From an uncultured Pedobacter sp. (GTDB lineage: Bacteria; Bacteroidota; Bacteroidia; Sphingobacteriales; Sphingobacteriaceae), in contig CAMLDJ010000349.1 of NCBI GenBank assembly GCA_946478755.1, forward strand, positions 1 to 5,551: 5,551 nt of DNA. The letters are read 5' to 3'. Both the position numbers and the translations under genes were made by a program. The notes beneath the pieces are model-generated. The model was not told where the DNA came from and searched no databases. It saw only the letters and a list, made by a program, of their open reading frames with translations. Positions 1-5,551 of the stretch are shown here, in pieces. The stretch's first letter is position 1, and every line of letters begins with the position of its first letter.

Positions 1-297
1 CAGAAGACCAATTCCTTTCAGTCGAACAAGAACATCCTCCTCTCTGATCAGGCAACCATTAATACCAAACCTCAGCTGGAAATCTTTGCAGATGATGTAA
101 AGTGCTCACACGGCTGTACGGTGGGACAGTTGGATGAGGAAGCCTTGTTCTACTTAAGGGCAAGAGGGATTCCGAAGGAGCAGGCAGAGGTATTGCTGTT
201 ACAGGCTTATGCTGCCGATATCCTGGCCGAAATTAAGCCCATGGCCATACGTGCGCACATAGAAAAACTAGTTTACGAACATTTATCAATTGCATAA
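1..297 (+). CDS. sufD: SufD, C-terminal fragment (Fe-S cluster assembly scaffold subunit), 5' end outside window
   Basis: This frame is open from the first base to a TAA at 295-297 and gives the last 98 residues of a SufB/SufD-family protein. SufD is a cytoplasmic partner of SufB and the ATPase SufC in the SufBCD complex, where new iron-sulfur clusters are built. The recognisable part is the end of the beta-helix core, with KCSHGCTVGQLDEEALFYL at 100-156. The histidine of CSHG (codon 109-111) matches the conserved SufD histidine implicated in cluster assembly in E. coli. The helical C-terminal domain follows (RARGIPKEQAEVLLLQAYAADIL). SufB shares this fold, but the CSHG motif and the position directly before sufS favour SufD. 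The next gene, sufS, starts one base after the stop, so the two are surely in one operon. The N-terminal part cannot be judged here. Confidence 0.93.
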   Translation, partial: QKTNSFQSNKNILLSDQATINTKPQLEIFADDVKCSHGCTVGQLDEEALFYLRARGIPKEQAEVLLLQAYAADILAEIKPMAIRAHIEKLVYEHLSIA

Positions 298-298
298 A

Positions 299-1513
299 AT
301 GATAGTAACAGAGATAAGAAAGCAATTTCCGATTTTAGGAAGAATGGTGAAAGGTAAACCGCTGGTTTACTTTGATAATGCTGCCACATCGCAAAAACCG
401 CAAAGTGTGATTGATGCCTTGAGCCATTATTATTCCTATTATAATGCCAATATTCATCGCGGCATACACACACTTGCAGAAGAAGCTACCCGGGCTTACG
501 AGGATACCCGCTTTGCAGTACAGGCCTTCATAGGTGCTGCTGCGGCAGAGGAGATCATTTTTACCAGGGGAACGACCGAAGCCATTAACCTGGTTGCCTA
601 TACCTGGGGAAGAGCGCATATCGGTGCAGGTGATGAGATTATCATCTCCGGAATGGAGCATCATTCTAATATTGTGCCCTGGCAAATCCTGTGTGAAGAG
701 AAAAATGCGGTTTTGAAAGTTATTCCTGTAAAGGATAACGGAGAACTAGACATGGATGCTTATCGCGAACTGCTAAGTGGCAAAACGAAAATGGTTGCGG
801 TTGTTCATGTATCCAATTCGCTGGGTACCGTTAACCCGGTCAAAGAAATTATCGCTGCCGCACATCAGGCTGGTGCCAAAGTACTGATAGACGGAGCTCA
901 GTCTGCCGTTCACCTGGATATCGATGTACAGGATCTGGATTGCGATTTCTTCGCCTTTTCCGGTCATAAGGTGTATGGGCCTACCGGGGTAGGCGCGCTG
1001 TATGGCAAAAGAGAACTGCTCGAAAATATGCCTGTTTTCCAGGGAGGAGGAGAAATGATCAGGGAGGTGACCTTTGAAAAAACTACCTATAATGATCTGC
1101 CTTATAAGTATGAAGCCGGAACACCAAATATTGCGGATACCATCGCGTTGAAAACGGCATTGGATTTTACAACGCAGCTGGGAAAAGAAGAGATCAGAAA
1201 ACATGAGGCCAGGCTGCTGGCCTATGCGACAGCGAGATTGCAGGAAATTCCCGGCCTGAGCATTGTGGGCCAGGCAGGGAATAAAGTAAGCCTGGTTTCT
1301 TTCGTTGTGGAAGGTGTTCATCCACAGGATATCGGCGTGTTACTGGATAATATGGGTATCGCTGTCAGGACAGGTCACCACTGCACGCAACCTTTAATGA
1401 AACGTTTTGGCATCCCGGGGACAGTAAGAGCTTCTTTTGCACTTTACAATCAGGAAGAGGAAATAGATCTCCTCCTCGCAGGCCTGCATAAAACAATAAA
1501 AATGTTAGTATAA
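299..1513 (+). CDS. sufS: SufS, group II cysteine desulfurase
   Basis: This is a PLP-dependent enzyme that converts L-cysteine to L-alanine and leaves a persulfide on its active-site cysteine, which is passed to SufE for Fe-S cluster building. It has 404 residues, close to the usual SufS length of about 405. Visible landmarks are the N-terminal YFDNAATSQKP segment, MEHHSNIVPW with PLP-stacking His121, the Asp-containing IDGAQS strand, the Schiff-base lysine Lys224 in FSGHKVYGPTG, and catalytic Cys362 in RTGHHCTQPLM. Each lies two residues before its E. coli SufS counterpart (H123, K226, C364). The RxGHHC loop marks the SufS/CsdA group rather than IscS. I chose ATG 299, one base after the sufD stop; an in-frame TTG at 290 inside sufD would add three residues and is less likely. 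There is no Shine-Dalgarno sequence, so translation may be coupled to sufD. The stop overlaps the sufE start by one base (TAATG). Confidence 0.97.
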   Translation: MIVTEIRKQFPILGRMVKGKPLVYFDNAATSQKPQSVIDALSHYYSYYNANIHRGIHTLAEEATRAYEDTRFAVQAFIGAAAAEEIIFTRGTTEAINLVAYTWGRAHIGAGDEIIISGMEHHSNIVPWQILCEEKNAVLKVIPVKDNGELDMDAYRELLSGKTKMVAVVHVSNSLGTVNPVKEIIAAAHQAGAKVLIDGAQSAVHLDIDVQDLDCDFFAFSGHKVYGPTGVGALYGKRELLENMPVFQGGGEMIREVTFEKTTYNDLPYKYEAGTPNIADTIALKTALDFTTQLGKEEIRKHEARLLAYATARLQEIPGLSIVGQAGNKVSLVSFVVEGVHPQDIGVLLDNMGIAVRTGHHCTQPLMKRFGIPGTVRASFALYNQEEEIDLLLAGLHKTIKMLV

Positions 1514-1947
1514 TGGAAATTAAGCCCATACCTGAAATTGAAGAAGAGATCATCGAGGATTTTGCCTTGTTTGACAGCTGGGAAGATAAATATGAATATA
1601 TTATTGACCTGGGTAAAAAGCTGGACAGACTTGAGGATGAATACAAGCGGGAAGAAAATAAGATCAAAGGATGCCAGTCTACCGTTTGGCTGACCGCGGC
1701 TTATAAAAATGGGAAGGTGACTTTTAAGGCCGATAGTGATGCGGTCATCGTTAAAGGCTTGATCAGTATGCTGATCAAGGTTTTATCGGGTCACACACCC
1801 GAGGAGATATTGGCAGCTAAAATGGATTTTATTGCTGAAATAGGGATGATGACACATCTGGCCCAGACCCGCTCCAATGGCTTGCTGGCGATGATCAAAC
1901 AAATGAAAAATTATGCACTGGCCTATAAAATGACGAAAGAAAATTGA
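1513..1947 (+). CDS. sufE: SufE, sulfur acceptor and activator of SufS
   Basis: SufE takes the persulfide sulfur from SufS on its own cysteine and hands it to the SufBCD scaffold; it also stimulates the desulfurase. The protein has 144 residues, near the family norm of about 140. The N-terminal helix region (EIEEEIIEDFALFDSWEDKYEYIIDLG) is characteristic. The acceptor cysteine is Cys54 in the KIKGCQSTVWL loop, corresponding to Cys51 of E. coli SufE. The C-terminal half contains the conserved TRSNGLLAMIKQMK segment. The ATG shares its A with the last base of the sufS stop codon, which suggests translational coupling and balanced amounts of the two partners. A CsdE-like role is possible by family, but the SUF operon context supports SufE. 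Confidence 0.96.
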   Translation: MEIKPIPEIEEEIIEDFALFDSWEDKYEYIIDLGKKLDRLEDEYKREENKIKGCQSTVWLTAAYKNGKVTFKADSDAVIVKGLISMLIKVLSGHTPEEILAAKMDFIAEIGMMTHLAQTRSNGLLAMIKQMKNYALAYKMTKEN

Positions 1948-1953
1948 CAGATC

Positions 1954-2268
1954 ATGGATAAGGAAGAATTAAAGCAAAAAGTAATTGATTGCCTGCAGAC
2001 CATATATGATCCTGAGATCCCGGTTAGCATATACGAGCTGGGACTGATCTATGAAACTGAGATCCTGCCGCCACTAAACAATGTACAAATTGTAATGACG
2101 CTTACAGCACCCGGCTGCCCGGCAGCACAGATCATTCCGCAGGAGGTGGAACAGAAAGTAGGGGAAATTGAAGGCGTAAATGAGGTTTCCGTTATCGTCA
2201 CCTGGGATCCACCATGGAACAGAGATATGATGTCGGAGACCGCACGGCTGGAATTGGGAATGATGTAA
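1954..2268 (+). CDS. sufT: SufT-like DUF59/MIP18-family Fe-S assembly protein
   Basis: This is a 104-residue single-domain protein of the MIP18 (DUF59) family, which also includes PaaD and eukaryotic CIA2. The family signatures are YDPEIPVSIYELGLIY near the N terminus, TLTAPGCPAAQIIP around the conserved Cys55, and the C-terminal WDPPWNRDMMSETARLELGMM. Proteins of this type encoded in SUF operons are called SufT and are involved in Fe-S protein maturation; the exact step is not settled, and the cysteine may take part in cluster or target handling. It starts six bases after sufE with no clear Shine-Dalgarno sequence, and an Rrf2 regulator follows 11 bases after its stop. The family call is firm; the SufT role rests on the operon context. 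The sequence gives no reason to prefer a phenylacetate (PaaD) role. Confidence 0.88.
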   Translation: MDKEELKQKVIDCLQTIYDPEIPVSIYELGLIYETEILPPLNNVQIVMTLTAPGCPAAQIIPQEVEQKVGEIEGVNEVSVIVTWDPPWNRDMMSETARLELGMM

Positions 2269-2279
2269 AGAAAAAGGAA

Positions 2280-2747
2280 ATGAAGATCACCGCACAAGAA
2301 GAATATGGGTTAAGAATTTTGCTTCGCATTGCCAGGCACGATCAAAAAGAGGGGATCAGCATCCCTGCGATAAGCGAATCAGAAGGACTTTCTACCGCTT
2401 ACGTGGCCAAGCTTACCCGGACTTTGCGCATTGCAGGCTACATCAACAGCACGCCGGGTTATAAGGGTGGTTATGTATTGGCCAGGCCGGCAGACCAGGT
2501 CAATATCAACCAGGTCATGAAGGTGCTGGGTGGTGCACTGTTTAGCAACAAATTTTGTGAGGATTATCCAGGAGCGTTAAAGTTGTGCACAAATTCTATC
2601 GATTGTTCTATACGCTCTTTATGGCAGGTGATCCAGTTTACGGTCGACCAGCTGCTGGATAAGGTCACCCTGCAGGATCTGATCAGTCCGGAACACCAAT
2701 CAAGCGCATTGCTGGAAGCTGTTCTACAACAGCATTCTTTACCTTAA
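2280..2747 (+). CDS. Rrf2-family transcription regulator, probable Fe-S cluster sensor
   Basis: This 155-residue protein begins MKITAQEEYGLRILLRIA, the standard start of Rrf2 regulators. A winged helix-turn-helix follows: residues about 27-53 (ISIPAISESEGLSTAYVAKLTRTLRIAGY) with the recognition helix at 39-50, then the wing PGYKGGYVLARP at 59-70. The long dimerisation helix is around 110-130, ending in VTLQDLI. Cys93, Cys103 and Cys109 form a CX9CX5C set at the place where IscR and NsrR ligate their clusters; Glu8 sits where NsrR uses Asp8. I therefore infer an Fe-S (or redox/NO) sensor that could control the suf operon it ends. ATG 2280 is chosen because the protein then begins exactly at the family N terminus, with a purine-rich AAAAAGGAA just before it. 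An in-frame ATG at 2214 would overlap the sufT-like gene and add 22 atypical residues. It resembles IscR/SufR-type regulators in role, but orthology to a named one cannot be decided here. Confidence 0.9.
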   Translation: MKITAQEEYGLRILLRIARHDQKEGISIPAISESEGLSTAYVAKLTRTLRIAGYINSTPGYKGGYVLARPADQVNINQVMKVLGGALFSNKFCEDYPGALKLCTNSIDCSIRSLWQVIQFTVDQLLDKVTLQDLISPEHQSSALLEAVLQQHSLP

Positions 2748-2755
2748 ATCCAGCA

Positions 2756-2777
2756 GGTAATCGCCCCGGCAATTACC
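2756..2777 (+). terminator. Small imperfect hairpin after the SUF operon, possible terminator
   Basis: GGTAAT at 2756-2761 pairs with ATTACC at 2772-2777. After one C/A mismatch the stem can continue as GC/GC around a CCCG loop. It begins eight bases after the regulator stop codon, a sensible place for the operon to end. However, the T-rich run (about 2795-2806) lies some 17 bases further on instead of directly at the stem, so this is not a canonical intrinsic terminator. It could also be a transcript-end stabiliser or chance. Confidence 0.3.
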
Positions 2778-2844
2778 CTCGTAGAATACCGCATGTTTTT
2801 TATTTTAGAAATTTTATAAAATTAGGAAGTTTGCCGCATAAACT

Positions 2845-2852
2845 TAATTTTG
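2845..2852 (+). promoter_or_regulatory. Bacteroidetes-type -7 promoter box (TAATTTTG) for murF-alr
   Basis: TAATTTTG matches the Bacteroidetes -7 consensus TAnnTTTG at every defined position. Its last base is four bases before the murF-alr ATG, so transcription would start at or within a few bases of the start codon. No good TTG-type -33 element is seen 18-22 bases upstream (the nearest is TTAG at 2822-2825), but the upstream stretch is strongly AT-rich. It marks murF-alr as a transcription unit separate from the SUF operon. Confidence 0.6.
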
Positions 2853-2856
2853 TCAG

Positions 2857-5310
2857 ATGAGCAGTGCCCCTTATACCATCAGCGATATTGCAGAGATCCT
2901 GAATATTACTTCATTTAAAAAAGTACATGATGCCATAATCCGTAAACTGGTGATCGACAGCAGGACTGTGATCGATCCTGAGGAATCGCTTTTTTTTGCA
3001 CTAAGTGCTAAAAGAGATGGCCATGAATACCTGGCCGACGCTTATGCCAATGGCATCCGTAACTTTGTGATCTCTGAGGTAAAATATGCCGGCACCTATC
3101 CGGATGCGAATATCCTACTGGTTAAAGATGTCCTACAGGCCTTACAGATCCTTGCAAAACATCACCGTCAGCAACATGACTTAAAAGTACTCGGCATAAC
3201 TGGAAGTAATGGGAAGACCATTGTTAAGGAATGGCTATACCAGTTGCTCGCCGCCGATTTCAATATTGTCAGAAGCCCCAAAAGTTTCAACTCCCAGATT
3301 GGTGTGCCCCTCTCCGTCTGGGAAATCGATGATGCACATACCCTTGGGATCTTCGAAGCAGGGATCTCCAGGGAAAATGAAATGGATACCCTCGCCGATA
3401 TGATACAACCTACAGTTGGTATTCTTACCAATGTCAGGGAAGCGCATGCAGAAGGTTTTGCCTCACAGCATGAAAAAATGCTGGAGAAACTTAAATTGTT
3501 CAAAGATGCAGCAGTATTCATTTATGCTCCAGAATATACTGCAGGTATCAACAAAGATGATTTACCGGGAAAACAGAAATTTTCATGGAGCTTCAAAGAG
3601 CCGGCAGATCTTCAGGTCTTATTTGTTGAACCTATCGATGGACGAAATTACATCCGGGCAAGATTTAAAGAGAAGGAAATCGAGTGCCTGATCCCATTTA
3701 ATGATAAGGCATCCCTGGAGAACGGGGTCATTTGCTGGGCTACCTTACTGGCATTGGATTATACTCCCGAAGAGGCCGACCAGCGTCTTGAAAAACTTAC
3801 CCGGGTAAGCATGCGCCTGGAGTTAAAAAATGGTATTAACCAATGCTCCGTAATTGATGATTCTTATAGCGCCGATAGTTCTTCCCTGGCAATCGCACTG
3901 GATTTTTTAAACCTCCAGAACCAACACGCTAAAAGGACCCTGATCTTATCAGATATCTATGAAACAGGTAAGAACAATGAGGTGCTTTACTCGGAGATCG
4001 CTACGCTCTTAAAACAAAAATCTGTGAACAGGCTCATTGGAGTGGGACCGAACATCAGTGCATCTGCTCATCTGTTTGATCTTGAAACTACTTTTTTTGA
4101 AAGTACCCAGGATTTTGTAGAAAGCTTTCCTGCCATGCATTTCAGTAATGAAACCATTCTGGTTAAAGGCGCCAGGAAATTTGAATTTGAGCGGATCAGT
4201 AAGTTGATTGCGCAAAAAGTGCATGATACGGTGATGGAAATAGACCTGAATGCATTGGCAGGCAACCTGCAGTTTTACAGAACCAAACTGCAGCCAGGCG
4301 TTAAAATCATGGCAATGGTTAAGGCTTTTTCATACGGCAGTGGTAGTTTCGAAATTGCCAATTTGCTGCAATACCACAAGGTGGATTACCTGGCAGTAGC
4401 CTATACTGACGAAGGGATAGCCCTGAGAAAAGGAGGGATAAAAATGCCAATCATGGTCATGAGCCCGGAGCCATCGGCTTTTGATGCAATTGTCCGGTAT
4501 AAACTCGAACCGGAGATCTATAATCTGGAAATTTTAAACAGCTTTGTCGGATTTGTGAACGAGCCCGGTTACCCTATACACCTGAAGATAGACACCGGCA
4601 TGCACCGACTTGGCTTCGAGGAACCGGACCTGCCCGAACTTTTAAAGGTATTATGCGAAACCGACCGTGTAAAAGTAGCTTCGGTATTTTCGCATCTGGT
4701 AGGCAGTGAGGATGGCCTGCACGATGAATTCACCCGACATCAGATCGAGCGTTTTACTGATGTCGCCGATCAGATTAGCGAGGCGATCAATTACAGGTTC
4801 ATCAGACATATTTCCAATACTTCAGGGATTTCACGCCACCCGGAAGCACAACTGGATATGGTTCGTATTGGAATCGGTTTGTACGGATTTGATGCCGGAT
4901 TGAAAGACAATAAGGGCTTACAGACCGTAGCCGTTTTAAAAACGACAATTACGCAGGTCAAGCAGATTAAGCCGAATGAAACTGTAGGTTATGGACGTAA
5001 AGGTCTGCTGCCAGAGGGGGGCACCATAGCTACAGTCAAGATTGGTTATGCTGACGGCTATAGCCGTGCTTTCGGCAAGGGTACCGGCAGGATGCTCGTG
5101 AAAGGAAAACTGGTGCCAACTGTGGGTGTGATCTGCATGGATATGTGTATGCTGGATGTAACGGGACTTGATGTAAAAACCGGAGATGAGGTCATCGTAT
5201 TTAACGAGCAGCTAACCATTGCCACGCTGGCGGAACAGATTGAAACAATTCCTTACGAGATACTGACCAATGTGTCCCAGAGAGTAAAAAGAGTGTATTT
5301 TTACGAGTAG
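2857..5310 (+). CDS. Bifunctional MurF-alanine racemase (UDP-MurNAc-tripeptide:D-Ala-D-Ala ligase / Alr)
   Basis: This 817-residue fusion makes D-alanine and performs the last cytoplasmic step of peptidoglycan precursor synthesis. Residues 1 to about 455 are MurF. They hold the N-terminal nucleotide-binding DSRT (34-37) with SLFFAL, the ATP loop TGSNGKT (115-121, Lys120), PKSFNSQIGVPLSV (141-154), NVREAH (192-197), Lys211 at the usual carbamylated position, DDSYSAD (334-340) and KGAR (437-440). Residues from about 460 to the end are a full-length alanine racemase. They contain PLP lysine Lys489 in MVKAFSYGSG, KIDTGMHRLGF (Lys577, Arg584), Arg670 in VRIGIGLYG, the second catalytic base Tyr712 in VGYGRKG, KIGYADGYSR, and Met761-Asp762. 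With both sets of key residues present, both halves look active. The join is in frame without stop or long linker, and such fusions are known in Bacteroidetes. Strict variation is seen in several motifs (KAFSYG where stand-alone Alr has KADAYG). The ATG is supported by a TAATTTTG box just upstream. Confidence 0.95.
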   Translation: MSSAPYTISDIAEILNITSFKKVHDAIIRKLVIDSRTVIDPEESLFFALSAKRDGHEYLADAYANGIRNFVISEVKYAGTYPDANILLVKDVLQALQILAKHHRQQHDLKVLGITGSNGKTIVKEWLYQLLAADFNIVRSPKSFNSQIGVPLSVWEIDDAHTLGIFEAGISRENEMDTLADMIQPTVGILTNVREAHAEGFASQHEKMLEKLKLFKDAAVFIYAPEYTAGINKDDLPGKQKFSWSFKEPADLQVLFVEPIDGRNYIRARFKEKEIECLIPFNDKASLENGVICWATLLALDYTPEEADQRLEKLTRVSMRLELKNGINQCSVIDDSYSADSSSLAIALDFLNLQNQHAKRTLILSDIYETGKNNEVLYSEIATLLKQKSVNRLIGVGPNISASAHLFDLETTFFESTQDFVESFPAMHFSNETILVKGARKFEFERISKLIAQKVHDTVMEIDLNALAGNLQFYRTKLQPGVKIMAMVKAFSYGSGSFEIANLLQYHKVDYLAVAYTDEGIALRKGGIKMPIMVMSPEPSAFDAIVRYKLEPEIYNLEILNSFVGFVNEPGYPIHLKIDTGMHRLGFEEPDLPELLKVLCETDRVKVASVFSHLVGSEDGLHDEFTRHQIERFTDVADQISEAINYRFIRHISNTSGISRHPEAQLDMVRIGIGLYGFDAGLKDNKGLQTVAVLKTTITQVKQIKPNETVGYGRKGLLPEGGTIATVKIGYADGYSRAFGKGTGRMLVKGKLVPTVGVICMDMCMLDVTGLDVKTGDEVIVFNEQLTIATLAEQIETIPYEILTNVSQRVKRVYFYE

Positions 5311-5333
5311 CTTTCAAGGCTCAATATTTTATC

Positions 5334-5341
5334 TAATTTTG
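5334..5341 (+). promoter_or_regulatory. Bacteroidetes-type -7 promoter box (TAATTTTG) for the DUF502 gene
   Basis: This is the same octamer as that before murF-alr, again with exactly four bases between its G and the ATG (5346). A partial -33-like CTTTC occurs at 5311-5315, 18 bases upstream, a plausible spacing for Bacteroidetes promoters. It suggests the downstream gene has its own promoter despite lying only 35 bases after the murF-alr stop, and that its transcript is leaderless or nearly so. Confidence 0.55.
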
Positions 5342-5345
5342 CGTT

Positions 5346-5551
5346 ATGAATAAAGTTGGCAGGTTGTTACTGAATTATCTGATCAAAGGATTGTTAATTG
5401 TACTTCCTATTGCGTTGAGTATTTTTATTGTGATTTGGGCCGTAACAACGGTAGACAGCTGGTTAAACGTAAATAACATTCTGGGGGTAGACCCCAATAC
5501 AGGGGCAAGCCGAAATATACCTGGTCTGGGGCTCGCACTGGTGGTTTCACT
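5346..5551 (+). CDS. DUF502-family membrane protein, N-terminal fragment, 3' end outside window
   Basis: Starting at ATG 5346 the frame stays open to the window edge, giving 68 residues. A short basic N terminus (MNKVGRLLLNYLIK) is followed by a hydrophobic transmembrane segment at about 12-34 that contains a central proline (LLIVLPIALSIFIVIWAV). A polar loop with VDSWLNVNNILGVDP comes next, and then IPGLGLALVVS opens a second membrane segment. The LxxLP...T/S membrane start, a VDxxL loop and IPGLG before the second helix fit the DUF502 family of small inner-membrane proteins, whose function is not established. The N terminus looks like an uncleaved membrane anchor rather than a signal peptide. 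The family call is from pattern memory on a partial sequence. It may be expressed from its own TAATTTTG promoter or by read-through from murF-alr. Confidence 0.75.
   Translation, partial: MNKVGRLLLNYLIKGLLIVLPIALSIFIVIWAVTTVDSWLNVNNILGVDPNTGASRNIPGLGLALVVS

Noticed and set aside
290..298. In-frame TTG start for sufS, three codons upstream of the ATG and inside sufD.
   Set aside because: The ATG at 299 follows the sufD stop directly and gives the normal SufS N terminus and residue numbering; the TTG has no supporting signal.
773..1321. A 182-codon open frame on the minus strand inside sufS.
   Set aside because: It lies wholly within a clearly functional gene, and its translation has no recognisable domain and looks like an antisense shadow.
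2214..2279. In-frame ATG at 2214 that would extend the Rrf2 protein by 22 residues into the sufT-like gene.
   Set aside because: The extra residues do not look like any Rrf2 N terminus and overlap the conserved WDPPWNRDMM coding region of the upstream gene; MKITAQEEYGLR is the family start.
3168..3521. A 117-codon minus-strand frame inside murF-alr.
   Set aside because: It is a shadow of the MurF ATP-binding region, low-complexity and without motif or start signal.
4234..5310. Internal ATG (MEIDLNAL) that could start a separate alanine racemase.
   Set aside because: The reading frame is continuous with MurF and neither a promoter box nor a ribosome-binding site lies upstream; it is more simply the domain boundary of the fusion.
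5482..5496. TGGGG-GTAGA-CCCCA hairpin inside the DUF502 gene.
   Set aside because: It is a short five-pair stem inside a coding frame (codons for LGVDPN) with no T-run, most likely a coincidence of codon choice.

Overview
The window looks like ordinary core chromosome from a member of the Bacteroidetes, most likely a Sphingobacteriaceae/Pedobacter-type organism. Three observations point there: a murF-alr fusion gene, which is typical of that phylum; TAnnTTTG-type promoter boxes (TAATTTTG) placed directly before start codons; and almost no Shine-Dalgarno sequence before the genes. The placement is inferred from these features, not from a database search. All genes are on the + strand, and I see no mobile element, CRISPR array, tRNA or rRNA.

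Region 1 (1-2747) is the 3' part of a SUF iron-sulfur cluster assembly operon. In order it holds the C-terminal end of sufD (cut by the window edge), sufS (cysteine desulfurase), sufE (sulfur acceptor), a DUF59/MIP18-family sufT-like gene, and an Rrf2-family transcription regulator with three cysteines that could hold an Fe-S cluster. The genes are separated by -1 to 11 bases, so they are very probably co-transcribed. SufS takes sulfur from cysteine, SufE relays it to the SufBCD scaffold, and the SufT-like protein probably helps cluster maturation or delivery. The Rrf2 protein is well placed to report cluster status back to the operon, but the operon promoter lies upstream of the window, so its operator cannot be examined.

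Region 2 (2748-2856) is the only sizeable intergenic gap. It holds a small imperfect hairpin, an AT-rich stretch with a 12-base palindrome, and a TAATTTTG promoter box whose end is four bases from the next ATG.

Region 3 (2857-5310) is a single 817-residue gene that joins MurF (UDP-MurNAc-tripeptide:D-Ala-D-Ala ligase) to alanine racemase. It supplies D-alanine and performs the last cytoplasmic step in building the peptidoglycan pentapeptide. Region 4 (5311-5551) repeats the arrangement: a TAATTTTG box four bases before an ATG, then the start of a DUF502-type membrane protein cut by the window end.

I did not find a previously undescribed system. The points most worth a second look are the cysteine pattern of the operon-encoded Rrf2 regulator and the twin TAATTTTG-N4-ATG starts, which suggest leaderless or nearly leaderless transcripts.
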